Source: Adineta vaga
Taxonomy: Eukaryota > Rotifera
Length of the DNA stretch: 64,000 bases
Reading direction: 5' to 3'
Assembly (NCBI GenBank): GCA_021613535.1
Contig: CP075495.1
Location: 186,001 to 250,000 of the forward strand
The translations under genes were made by a program, and so were the position numbers. Shown here in pieces: positions 21,303-32,533 of this stretch. Position 1 is the stretch's first letter. Every line of letters starts with the position of its first letter. A model generated the notes under the pieces. The model ran no database searches and was not told the origin of the DNA. It was given only the letters and a program-made list of their open reading frames with translations.

Positions 21303-23027
21303 CTACATAGTATTAGTTGTATGTGTATTTGATCACAAATACTCTCTACGTAAGTTATCATATCTGTTAGTATTATACAAATCACAAAGAAGACATATAA
21401 ATTAAAAAGGTAGATTCATTAAAACCTCTAACGACATTTTTATATTGTGCAAGCCATGCAAAAATTTGTTCACATATCTCAGTATTAGTAGAATTAGCAA
21501 CTGGATCATTATATGGATTAGTATTTTGACGACACCAAGGATCTATATGATTTCGATAATGTAGTTTATCGCAAAAAATTTTAGTCTTTCTAGTTTTTGT
21601 CGTGCGCGAGTTGTTTGAATAAAATTATTAGAATTTTTGATAAACAGTTTCAAGTGGCAGGCATCATCGTAAATTAAAATTTCGAGAAAATTTTCGATAT
21701 TTTGATACATATAAACGAGAAAGTTATATATTTGCGTTATAGATTCATATCTGAATAATTCGGAAATACTGCAGACAAATCCACAGTTAAAAGCAGCAGC
21801 GACAATTCCAGATGTGCGTTGCAAGATACGTTTATATAGTAACGACTTTAATGTTTTACATTGAAGATGAAATCGACCTCTATTTTTTCTTGTTCTTCTC
21901 CTGAGAAAACGACGAACTCGAGGGATTTGCATGTTCAAATGTTCTTTTTGATCATTGTTATCATCATCGTTCGTTGATAAATGTTCACGACATCTTTTAC
22001 TTCTATATTCAGGTCTAGCTGAACATCCAACTTTAACGTCACCAATAGACCCATCAATACTTGGAATAGATATATTTTTCACAGCACAAACTCTTCTGGT
22101 TGCTTTTTGATGTCCATCCAGTACGATAGTTGCGCTACATGGTCCTTTGCAATATTTATGATCTCTTTTACCCCATTTTCTAGTAAATAAATCTTTAACG
22201 TCCGGTAATATATTCAGAAGTGTTGTATGAAAATCTTGTTGATCTGGAATAGGCATACGGAAATTTTCGCTTGCACCAAAATTGCCGAGACGCCAAAGAA
22301 ACAATGTTTTTTGAAGATGAAAACGATTCATATTATCACCTTCTTTTCCTTCAAATTTATCATTTAAATAATTGAAAGCATTAGCACAATTTGAGAAGCC
22401 ACAATGTTTGAATAAAATATCGCCATCGATCTGTAAAAGAAGACGTTTTTCATATCCATAATTTGAAAAAACAGCGAATATTTCATCATCAGGATGAATC
22501 GTCAACATCTTCTGACCGTCTGGACGAAGATAATAATTATAAAAATATTTATAATTACATTTAATACATTGTTTGAAGAACACTGTTCCTTTCTTCGATC
22601 TCTCACCACAGCAGAAAATCGTGACGTCGTGGTGAGGAATCGGATTTGCCAACTCATTTCTTGCACAATTATTATTCATACAATGAGTGATTAAAGGTAT
22701 AAAACAATTGATGAGTGATGCCGAAAAATTATTAAGTTGATTAGAATAATAATTCTTGATATGTCTCTCGACTTCTTCCATAGATCTTATTACAAAAAAG
22801 TCTTTATATATTGGCATGAGTGATTTCCAATTTTCTAAACGAATTCCAATTTGCTCAGGAGAAAATTTTGTTTCAAAAATACGATTTAATAGGCACGTAA
22901 TATGATAATTACGACGAGGAGTAAATTTATTAATTTTCATGTTTAATTGGTGAAGATTCGTTGCCATTTCAAATGAAGTAAGAGGATATAAAATACTGTT
23001 TATGTCAAATTTCGAGGAAGAAGCCAT
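21303..23027 (-). pseudogene. KDZ-like transposase, copy 2 (left arm)
   Basis: ATG at 23027, open to 21543 (about 494 aa). Features in order: N-terminal helical region; Cys clusters (HCMNNNC, CCGE, KQCIKCN) at about residues 112-157; HCGFSNCANAFNYLN near 210; CKGPCSATIVLDGHQK with the first Asp near 305; VGCSA...KRCREH; an Arg-rich stretch; and ILIYDDACHLK with the second Asp near 455. The frame then slips at a T run just before 21560. In the shifted frame the conserved DKLHYRNH..PWC and NTEICEQIFAWLAQYK (catalytic Glu) continue toward a TAG at 21303-21305. The same slip is in the right arm. A further 2 bp deletion near 21400 is private to this arm. No introns seen, unlike copies 1 and 3. It is divergently oriented from the DUF3987-like gene at 23697. 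Confidence 0.72.
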
Positions 23028-23696
23028 TTTTCGATGCAACTATTTTTTATTTTAATTCGCAACGTTAAATGTAAAACAATGTCTTATATATAGATTATCA
23101 ATAAAGATTTCAAATATATTTCCAAAAAAGTTAACAAATTCTACGTATTATGATAAAAGCTTAAATTACAATAAACGAGTAAATATGCGAATATATATAA
23201 ATATCGAACCAAAGTCAGTATGTTAATTTCTATCCAACGCAATTTCTGACAGAATAAATATCAATACACTAATAAAGCAGCAAAAGATGATTTGAGTAAA
23301 ACGAATGATTGAATTAATATCAATTGAATTGATAATATAAATTCAAATATTGAGTTTAAATCGACAATTGATCAGTCAATGAAAACAATTGTTTAAGCAA
23401 TACCAAATAATTGACGATATGAGTTGTACTGTTAAGTATACGTACAATATATTTGAATCGAAATACAAAATCCAGGTGTTGTGGATGAGGACGAAACGAT
23501 GTATTGATAATGAGAATAAATTGAGAACAATGAACCGAAAAAGGATTAATCGCCAAGTCAGTCGTGATGAGTTGTTGTACTTTCACATTGATGTTTGCAA
23601 GTTACGAATGCGAAATGTTCAGCTATAATCGAAATTTTGAGATGAAACAGATCAAAACATGTTTTTGTCAAAGTATAAGTATGCTTACTCACTCAG
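23028..23696. other. divergent intergenic region, KDZ-like / DUF3987-like
   Basis: About 670 bp between two genes transcribed away from each other; expected to hold both promoters. An open plus-strand stretch at 23440-23628, and an AG acceptor (ACTCAG) at 23691-23696, suggest that 5' exons of the DUF3987-like gene lie here, but their borders could not be fixed. Confidence 0.45.
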
Positions 23697-26062
23697 ATGT
23701 GTATAATGCACTGGTCACGGCTGAGCACACTAAAGTACTCGAACTCATTCGATTTCATATTTCATATTATTGTTGTTCTACTTTTGGTAATTTTACTCTC
23801 GCTTCTCTTTACATTATCAATGTCTTCAAAAGGAATATCTACACATAAAGTGCGTAGCATAATGCAAAAGGCTGCCTCATATCAAATGGATGTTACTAAA
23901 ATTTTCGATGAAAATATATGCAGCGTTATCAGTAACATTTGTTGCAGCAGTCAGATGCTTCATGAATATTTGATTACAATGTTGTTACCTGCCATTGGTC
24001 ATTTTCTCAATGTCAGTCAAATGCGTAGCAACACCGGTACACCAACAAATATTTCATTTTTTACAACAATTATTGGATATCTTAGTGTAAATAAATCAAG
24101 TGCAACAGATGCTGTTCTGAAAGGATGTCTCCTCATCGAAAAGCATATAGGTGTAAAACTAGAGAAAAGTCGAGGCAATTGTTGTGCAACGGTTGAGTCA
24201 CTTTTAACTGAATTGAAAAATACTTCACCTAAATTGATACAAATATGGGATAAAGCAGTTACTCTGTTGCAATCGTTCAGTTTATACAAATAAGGCGGTG
24301 CTGCTTATGACCGATCAATCATGTGCACTTTATATAACTCATCATCAGTCGTTAAACGTCAAACAAAATCAGGAAATATTGTAGTTGAAAATCCGGTCCT
24401 TAACCCTTTCGAGGCGATTGAATTTTTTTAAAAAAGAGCTAAAATTTATTGTTTTTCATGTATATTTATTCTCTATAAATACACCTGTTAGCGTTTTTGA
24501 GGGTATATGACCGTTTGTTTCTCTTTGTCTTGTTCCCATGAATGTATGAAGAATCCTCGCTTCCATTTAATTGGATAGTTATTGAAGTTCACTATTTTTC
24601 ACACGTATTTTATGCGATAGAAGCGAGACAAAGAAGTGCAATTAATTTGTTTTTCGTTTTATGTTCTTTTCGTATCATTACTTTCGATTCTTTTCTCTTA
24701 TGTGTATTGAAAGAATTGAATTTTTGAGTTGATTTAGATGTTTTCTGGTGAGACGTATTTTTCTAACAAATGCAGTTTACTTCATATGCCACTTGTTTCT
24801 CTGTACATGGATAAAATTCTTTATCTTCAGAATATGTTTTTAAAGATATCATTTCATGATATCCTGCCCTACATATTTTAGATATTCTCTACCTGAATTT
24901 TTTATATGGATATCATCTTCTATAACATCCTGTGTGCGTCACTCTCTATACCCTCAGCAATCGCGAGAAGCGAGTTTAGCAACAGCAAAGAAAATAAAAA
25001 CTTTCTGCTCTGATTGTGAAAATGTTTTTTGTCTTGATTGTTTCAACGAAAAGCATTATAGTATGCAATAGATGATTCGGAAAATAACGAACGTAGAATA
25101 GATAATACATTATCTGTAGCCTTTCCTATAAGAAAAAAAAGGAAAAGAAAGCGTTTTTCTATGACATTTCTTCTTGAAATATAATGAGACACACCGGTGG
25201 GTCTCATCGCCTCGAAAGGGTTAATATTGCTGCAGCTGCACATCCTGCTGACATATTTTCATCCGTCTCCAATGAGACAGATGATGATGGACTTATGGCG
25301 CTATTTCTTTTTGCTGCTACCGAACCCTGCATCCCTTTGTCGGATGAAATTACAAATCTTAATATTGATGAACCAAGTCTTGCTCACTTACTATATATTA
25401 TATATTGTTTTAATTCAGCGGAGCATAATGATATACGGCAAACAACAGATCGTGATGACAAACGTATAATATATTCGTACTCGAATGATGCGCAACAGGT
25501 GCAGTATTTTAATTTGATAATTTTTTCTTTTAACTGGAACAGCTAAATAACGATCGTTCTAAAAGAATTAAAACAATAATAGTATTGTAGGGGAATATGT
25601 GTAGTTAACATTCGAAAAGATAACAAATAACCACCTAATACTTAATAATATATATATAATAATATTTTTTCAATGATTAGCTGCTTCTCATTCTGTTACT
25701 GTACAGGTAATCAACACTACTTCGACGAATACACACATCAGATACGTGCAGCATATGGTATCGATCAAGGTCTATGATCTATCTTGAGAAAGGCAAAAGT
25801 ACAAGTGAGCAGATTAGCTGGAGCGTTACATGCCACCTCTTTAGCTTCAGCTGTTTTTGACCAATTGATTGAACATAGTCCATTACCTAGTTACGTTGAT
25901 ACTACGCCACCAGTATTTGATATGCTTAAACGAGCTGTAAAAGATTTTAAACAAACTCACAAATGGACAGTAGAATCTCAAGATACAGCAAAAGCAGCTG
26001 TATTGTTAATGAACTACTATGTTACCCAAAAACAAATATATACAAATCGTAAGTACTCTTAG
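23697..26062 (+). pseudogene. DUF3987-like primase/helicase-associated gene, left-arm copy, split by a piggyBac-type element
   Basis: Exon at 23697-23786, 46 bp GT-AG intron (23787-23832), then a long exon from 23833 that resumes after the insertion at 25225. The region GYLSVNKSS (near 24080) resembles a degenerate P-loop. AAAAHPADIFSSVSNETDDDGLMALFLF (from 25228, quoted here in two parts: AAAAHPADIFSSV and DDDGLMALFLF) resembles the DUF3987 core. 25784-26062 holds KVQVSRLAGALHA and DTAKAAVLLMNYY, the typical C-terminal helices. Three lesions are shared with the other arm: TAA at 24291, the 817 bp insertion at 24404-25220 within a CTTAAT codon pair, and TGA at 25775. The gene ends at a GTAAGT donor (26050) with no downstream exon seen, so the 3' end is lost; the missing half corresponds to what is preserved at 4787-6965. 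The family call is from motifs only. Confidence 0.6.
24404..25220. mobile_element. piggyBac-derived non-autonomous element (left arm)
   Basis: Terminal inverted repeats CCCTTTCGAGGCGAT ... ATCGCCTCGAAAGGG (15 bp, perfect) flanked on both sides by TTAA (24400-24403 and 25221-25224), the piggyBac signature. Near the right end a plus-strand remnant reads KTFCSDCENVFCLDCF followed by N, E, K, H and Y, ending in TAG at 25069-25071. This resembles the C-terminal cysteine-rich DNA-binding domain of piggyBac transposases. Subterminal GAGGGTATA / TATACCCTC inverted motifs (about 24500 and 24945) may be internal binding repeats. Most of the transposase is deleted. Confidence 0.9.
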
Positions 26063-26898
26063 ATTCTGGCTACGTTACACACAAGTAAGGCTCATCCTCT
26101 GGATTCGCGGGCCCTTTTCTGAAAGAATAACGTAACAATATAAATAAAAAAAATTTTAATAATTTTATATGAAACTTGGTTTTTCGAAAAGATTCAGAGA
26201 GAAAGCAATAATCAGTGTCAGTTTATTTTTGTAATAACAAAACGATTAAAAACAGTACAATTTGCGAAACAAAAATAAAAATAAAAAATACACCTGTTAT
26301 AAGCGTTTGATCGGCAAGGAATTAATTATGGTTATTCCAAGCTTATAATACGTTTTCTGATCGTAATGAACACTGACACATGAGTATCCCAGTATAAGAG
26401 TGAGATTCTATAATACAAAAAACATGAAAAAAAACGATAAGCTCAAATATATGGATTTCATGAAGATTAATTTACAAGTTTAACAAAGAAAACACTTCAG
26501 CATCAGAAACGAGTAAATATAGTTGAAAAAATTGAACGATCAATAGATTAGTTATCTTAAACTATATTTAAGAGTCCATAAATGGTTATGAGATTGCAAT
26601 AAATAAATTTGTACAATTAAAGGTAAATATTTGTTAGCTCAAAAACTTATGAAAATTGAATTATTTTGACATAAAAAAGTATGATAACAATAAGGAAAAA
26701 ATATTGGTTCGTTCTATTGATTCTATATTTTTCTTCCTATTTCACTCAATTTTATATTGTTATATGAAGTTGGAGATGAGAAACATGATTTTGGTTGTAT
26801 ACATTAGTCTAAATATTTTTTTAGATTTTTATATTAAATTTTCGAATATTATATCTTACAAAGATTTGGATTTGCTGTTAGCGACCGAATTAGGTCAA
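26063..26898. other. non-coding, junction between DUF3987-like remnant and glycoprotein gene
   Basis: AT-rich; the 3' sides of two convergent genes meet here. A GC-rich patch CGCGGGCCC lies at 26107-26115. One terminus of the Helitron, or of the glycoprotein cassette, should lie in this interval, but I could not identify a CTRR end with a hairpin with confidence. Confidence 0.4.
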
Positions 26899-28726
26899 TC
26901 AGATACTTTGTATACTATTCTTCAACTTACGTCGATAAACATAGTATAGTGCAATAGAGATTAATCCTAAACATATCCAGCTGATAACTGATGCACTAAG
27001 AGACCACGCATCTTTAGGATGAAATGTTTGGATATCAGGAAGAGTGACTGGTTCGCTCAAACGTTTAATAATGTCATCGATTCTTTGGTCACGCGATTTT
27101 ACATTAAACCACGATGTATTCTTTTTTAGATGTTGATAAACATCAACAATAGGGATATTATTTGTCAGGAGACTATTGTTATAAATAACTGCAAATGATG
27201 GACCGCTCGAGGGTATTGGTTGACCTACTAAAGTAAAACCAGGACATGTAATTGTATACCCTGGAGTCACATTTACAACCGATATAGGCGGCAGTATAAC
27301 TTGTTCATTTATGTTCCGTGTTTGCGGTTTAAGAATAGAGTACTCAAATTTAGGAATTTTCAAACAATGAAGTGGTTCAGGTGACGAAGTCACCCAAAGA
27401 TTACCTCGCAGTTGTCGAATAAAGAATGGTTCGGATGGAGCTGATGTTATTTGACAACTTGACAATGATAGAGTTCCAATGATTTGACCAAGACAAGTTT
27501 TGTCTGTTATCGGTTGTATTGGTGGAGTATCACGGCAAGTTGTCATCAATTGAAGATCACATCCAGATGTTTGAGGATCATGCCATTCCATAGTGATATT
27601 GTCTATGGGATTAATTGCCCAATACTGAGGAATGTGACCAATTTGAATAGTTTTATTTTCATAGAAGAACGGAATTGCCATTAATTTGTAGGTATAAAAT
27701 GGTGAATGTTGTTGTTGTGGAACGGCAAAATAACTTGTAATAACAAGACGGCCAATTTCTTCTGGATTCATAGTGGTGTATCGAGAGCTGGGAACAAAAT
27801 CGACTTGTTGACGAACGAGAAGGTTAGTAGTAATTTGAGCAATTGGAATCTGTCCATACTCGGCATTGAATGTTAGATTTCCTCCTGATATAACATCATA
27901 GATTACACTATGTAGATCATCTGGCGAGAGAAATTCTAAAGTAAGTTTATTATGGAAGATTTTCTCTAACGCTAAGTAAAGAAAGGAACGTCGAATCTGG
28001 ATGTGTAGCTTTTCAACACTATCTCTGAGACTTTCAAGACTTTTTGAATGCATTTGTAAAATCGGAATTATAGCATTGATAGCTTGTTGTGTCGTTTGAA
28101 GTTCCTTTGCCAATTCAATCGGGGTTTCTTGAAATTTTACTAATAGTGCTCCATGTGCACGCATAGTATTAGAGAATTCTGAGAGAGATTTCTCGACGAG
28201 TGTCACTTGTTGCTGAAGATTTACTATTTGCATAGAATTCGCGGTAGATATGGCAAGACTGGTAAGTCCTACACCTATACTAATGATATCAGTAAGAAGA
28301 CGTTTATTTCTTTTCATTGTAATATTACATGACGGAATCTTTGAAGCACTTGATAATGGTAAAAAGTAACAAGTAGCAACAGTCATTGGAAAAATTGCTG
28401 AGTTATGAATAATTTTGTCAGATGGTGTGTATGAACCCACTGTCATGGCCTTCAGCCACGATAACTCATGAGTTATGTGTATATGGATCGGATGCTTTGA
28501 GTCATGTACATGTGATCACAGATAGTATATAAAAGCAGTATCTTCTACTTGTGTGTGTGTGTGTGTTCCATCTCAGCAATAAACTCACTCCCTCATAAGT
28601 AAAGAATAGACCTGATTCAGGATGACCAATTGTGGTATTTTGTCCAAAGATATCATTAAGTTTGCCAAGAATATTGTGTGAGAATAAAATCAAGAGAAGA
28701 AATAATAGTACAATGTTGTATATCAT
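26899..28726 (-). CDS. class I fusion-glycoprotein (env/F)-like protein, left arm, open
   Basis: A short exon from ATG 28726 encodes a strong signal peptide (MIYNIVLLFLLLILF). A GTGAGT donor lies near 28590 and a CAAAG acceptor near 28500, spanning a (CA)n tract. The long exon is open from above 28446 to 26899 (at least 515 codons). Features in order: a basic furin-like KRNKR site followed by a hydrophobic segment (IISIGVGLTSLAI), a long heptad-type helix, a Cys-containing domain with N-glycosylation sequons, and a C-terminal membrane anchor (VISWICLGLISIALYYVY) with a short basic tail. This is the class I viral fusion layout, as in F-type envelope proteins of baculoviruses and some retroelements. 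It follows the Helitron helicase on the same strand after about 440 bp. It aligns with the gene at 17118-18953. The right-arm copy is frameshifted, so this is the only open copy in the window. Intron borders are inferred. Confidence 0.7.
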
Positions 28727-29163
28727 GCTTGATAGATTTCCGGAAGTTAAAGACGACACTTCTCAATTAAAAATATTGAAGAATGAGAGTCAAATGCTTT
28801 TTACAAATATCTGAAACAAATGAACAAATTATTATTAAAAAGGTCATATTATCGATTGTTTTTTTTTCAAGTGAAGATAAATTATATATGAACTAATTAC
28901 AAGATTACAAAAAAATCAGTTAACATAAAACAACCACTCTAAATCAAAATGATTGAAAAATTTTTAATAGTTTAGTAGTTGTCCTTGAAAAATCGTATGG
29001 ATTTGTTTGATTATTAGATAACTATTCGTCGTTGATCTTGTCAAAACTTTTATTAATTTTGATAAAATAAATGGTGTTCAATTAATTGCGTCATTGGAAA
29101 TGCCGAAAGAGTTTCTTTTGTAGTATTGAATATGCAATGGCTTCAAGCATATTTCATGCCAAG
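28727..29163. other. spacer between Helitron helicase and glycoprotein-like gene
   Basis: About 440 bp of AT-rich non-coding DNA separating two same-strand genes; conserved in the other arm at 46475-46911. It probably holds the promoter of the glycoprotein-like gene and the helicase 3' end. Confidence 0.5.
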
Positions 29164-32100
29164 TCATACAAAATATTGAGTATAACATTTTTTTGTTTGT
29201 TCAAAAAGTACAGCTAATCTGTTAAGCTCAGATACTTGTCCTTTAGATGGCTTTACTTGTAAAGCAGTGATGCTGAAGTCTTGTAAAATTACGAGATCCG
29301 AAAGCTGTTGTACTCTGGAAAGTGGTACATAAGCAGATGCGACCTCTACCATTCCAGGTGGCATATTTAAATCAATAATTATCTTCCGTAGTGTTTGACC
29401 TTGACTCTTATGAGTAGTGATAGAATAGGCTGGTATCAATGGCAAAGCTTTTCTCTTCACAGATATGGTAGCTTTAACTTTTTTATGTTTGAATATTTTC
29501 ATAACTGCTGCTTTGTTCGCGTACAGCTTCTCCAAACTGACATCAAACGTCTTTTCGACCACTGGAATAGGGACAAGAAGTGCGTCAAGTGAATCAAACT
29601 TTTTGATTTTTGATTTTGATATTTCTACTATTGTGTATTGAGCATTACGAATAAAGACAGTATCATTTGTGAAAACGTCTTCGTTAGATCCTGTAGTAGG
29701 TTCTGCTGTATGATCATAAACTAATCTACGAAAAATACCTTGTGTCCCATTCGACAGACCAAGTTCACAAGCTATATTTTCTTGCAATAGCACAGGCATA
29801 CCTGGCGCAAGAGGTAAGTAACCAGGTAAATGTTCTGTTTTATTATCCGGTAAACTTAAAAGACGTCTCGCCAAATCAGGAAGGTCGATATTTCTCTTAG
29901 CTTTTATTGTATCTGTAGCTATCACAACAGTTGGAACTCGACCCATTTCATATGCTTTATTGATTACAGCTCGATTGTTCAGTTCTGTTCTAAGTTCATT
30001 ACGGTAAACAAGAATTGGAGCCTAAGATACTACAAAAGAAGAAAGAAAACTAACTGCATTGAATAATATGATATTCTTTGTAAAGAGCACTACAGTAAGT
30101 TCTGACAAATGAAAGAAAAAACTCTACTTTCAAAGTTATTCATTTTTTTTATAATCATATCTGTATGCTGTAGTTTGTATGAAAGGACTAGTTGTATTTG
30201 TAACATACCTCGTTCCATGGTGGATCATTGAGAGAGATATTAAGTCCTATGCCAATTACACGTGTTCGAAGTAGTTGCCAATCTGCATTTGTTCCTTCAC
30301 CATTACGAACTCTATCCAACAGAGCTCGATAAGCTATATCTTTTGTTCTCATCTGTTGCTCAAGCATAACAACACAGTTTATTTGTAAGACAAGTGCTCG
30401 AGCACTTTTTTGTTGAATATCGTTTTCAATCGGCAAGTTCGTGTTCCCTTTTCCATCGTTGTCTGACGTAGTGGAAAAATTATAATAAAGTGGTTTGTCA
30501 AATACAGGTGAGTATTGAATATAATCTCCGAAAAAAATTATGTTTATACCGCCCATCGTAGACATGGGATCACAATGCTTAGCTGTCGCAACAAGTTTAT
30601 TCAAACGAGCCAATAAGCTAAGACCAACCATTGACATTTCATCAAGAATGATATATTCTACAAAACGCCATGTATTTTCAAGTGTCATCTGACCTGGACG
30701 ATTCATAGTTTTTTATTTCCTTTTCCGATTGCGTCCTTCACCGAGAAAGGAATGAATTGTCATGCCTTCAATCTCTGCTGCGGCAACTGATGTTGGCGCA
30801 AGTTTTCTCAATTTATGCGCACGATTTGTTTCTGTAAAATAGGCAGTAACAGCACGGATCAATTGAGACTTTCCTGTACCACCACAGCCGGGTACACACA
30901 TAATTAACTGATCTTGTTTGTCAACTAGAAAAAAATTAGTATGGTTATAATTTTTTCCGATTTATTACATCATCGTACCTCCGTTTAAACTATCTAAGCC
31001 ATCCAGATGACCAGTAATAATCATAAATGCAGCTTTTTGATTCTTGTTCAGCGTGAATTGTCTTGCCATGTTCTCTCGTGTTATTTCGTTTGGTACAATA
31101 ATTTTTGTGACTGACATAATGTGTCCTGAACTCGAGATGATCTTATTATTATCTAGATTTGATGGTAAATTATCTTCGATAACTTTAGCCAGTTCATTTT
31201 CGACATTATCATTATTCTCCACAATGTTATTTTGTGGTTGTTCACCTATACAAGCATTTCTTATTCGATCTTTATCGTCTTTAATTTTTCGTTGCCATCT
31301 ATTATTTAATTGAAGTAGTTCATGAGTTGCTGGCACTTAAATGTTCATGATCAGAAACAATATTCCCCTGCAATTTGGACGTATATGTAAGGCGATTTGT
31401 CGCTCCTGTATGCGAATCTATAAATGACAGTTATTAATGGTTATCTTCAAAAATGAATACTCTTACTTCGAATATTTGCAAATCTGTTAGCTTGATCCAC
31501 TGCTTTCACTATCTTTTCAAAATATATTTGTTCTACTTTATTCGCATTGTGATTGAAAGTAGGCATGTCAGCGATATCCAACGCTTCTAATACATCAAGT
31601 ACTTCAGTATTTTCATCCTCACTATCACTGTTAACATGATGAGAATAGTACTCGCCACCACCAGTATCAGTTTGTGCAGCTTCAATTACCTGCTGCAAAT
31701 GCTCATCACGATCACTTTTACATTCTTGAAGCAACTGTATATTATTGATGATTTTCCATGATGTTGGAAGGATTTTAGTTTGATGCATATGAAATGCTTC
31801 TTCCCATGTCTGGTTAACATTAGATACGTCTTCAAATGTGCGCCAGGGAAGAAAAAGAGGCAATATGGCTCGGCAATAACGTTCTTTTGTATCTTCTCGG
31901 TCTTTACGAGGTATTGGAGGACCAAGTAAGACTGGAACGACTGGTATCATACGCTTTATATTTATATGTGATGTTGCTTGCGGATGTTGAGCTTGAAACA
32001 TCTCTCTTTCAGAAAATGGTCGGCCACGGTGTAAAGTTTTTGAATGATCATTTGTCGATTCTGATTGAGTTTCCAAATGCTTTCGATCTCTTGCATCAAT

Positions 32101-32319
32101 AGGTTTTTTCCGATATAAACGAACATAATCATATAGACACATATTATCAAGCGCTCTTGAACGATATTGATAATCTACTCGAGTGTTAACATATACATAT
32201 TTGTTATTAGTCTCCGTTGGTTGAAGTGAAAATTGTTCTTCTGTTTCAAAGCAGTTTTCTTCATCGTTGATATCTGTAATATCTATCAAAATAAAAAAAG
32301 GTTCTAAGATTATATTCAT
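29164..32319 (-). pseudogene. Helitron helicase (PIF1-like) region (left arm)
   Basis: 32284-31447 is the Rep-helicase linker (DYQYRS, DNMCLYDYVRLYRKKP). 31336-30965 leads via a short GT-AG intron into VPGCGGTGKSQL (Walker A, 30890). ILDEMSMVG (Walker B) is at about 30650. EQQMRTKD follows. 29946-29164 holds TTHKSQGQTL and YVPLSRVQQLSDLVIL, helicase motifs V/VI. One in-frame TAA (30713-30715) sits between GRNRKRK and TMNRPGQ in both arms. A further intron lies at about 30190-29960. The domain unwinds DNA during rolling-circle transposition. Apart from the shared TAA this arm is otherwise open in this region, whereas the right arm has an extra TAA. Confidence 0.87.
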
Positions 32320-32533
32320 TATTTATTGTATAGGTGAACTATGTCATAGTATCGTATTCACAATCTGACCTGCTGCAGAGAGCAAGAATATATCGATTTC
32401 TTAATGCTTAGTGAGTTCTATGAGATTTTATAGTTCCCCATAAGTACTATCGACTTATACATATATCTAATAAAATGAAAAAACATCTGACAAGAAAGTT
32501 TTTAACTTATAACAAAAAACGGCTTATAGAAAT

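Noticed and set aside
25043-25243. Open minus-strand frame across the piggyBac-type element terminus
   Set aside because: Crosses an insertion boundary and has no domain; the opposite strand carries the recognisable Cys-rich remnant.
26656-26949. Hydrophobic plus-strand frame at the 3' end of the glycoprotein-like gene
   Set aside because: Overlaps the antisense of the membrane anchor; T-rich codons mimic membrane segments.
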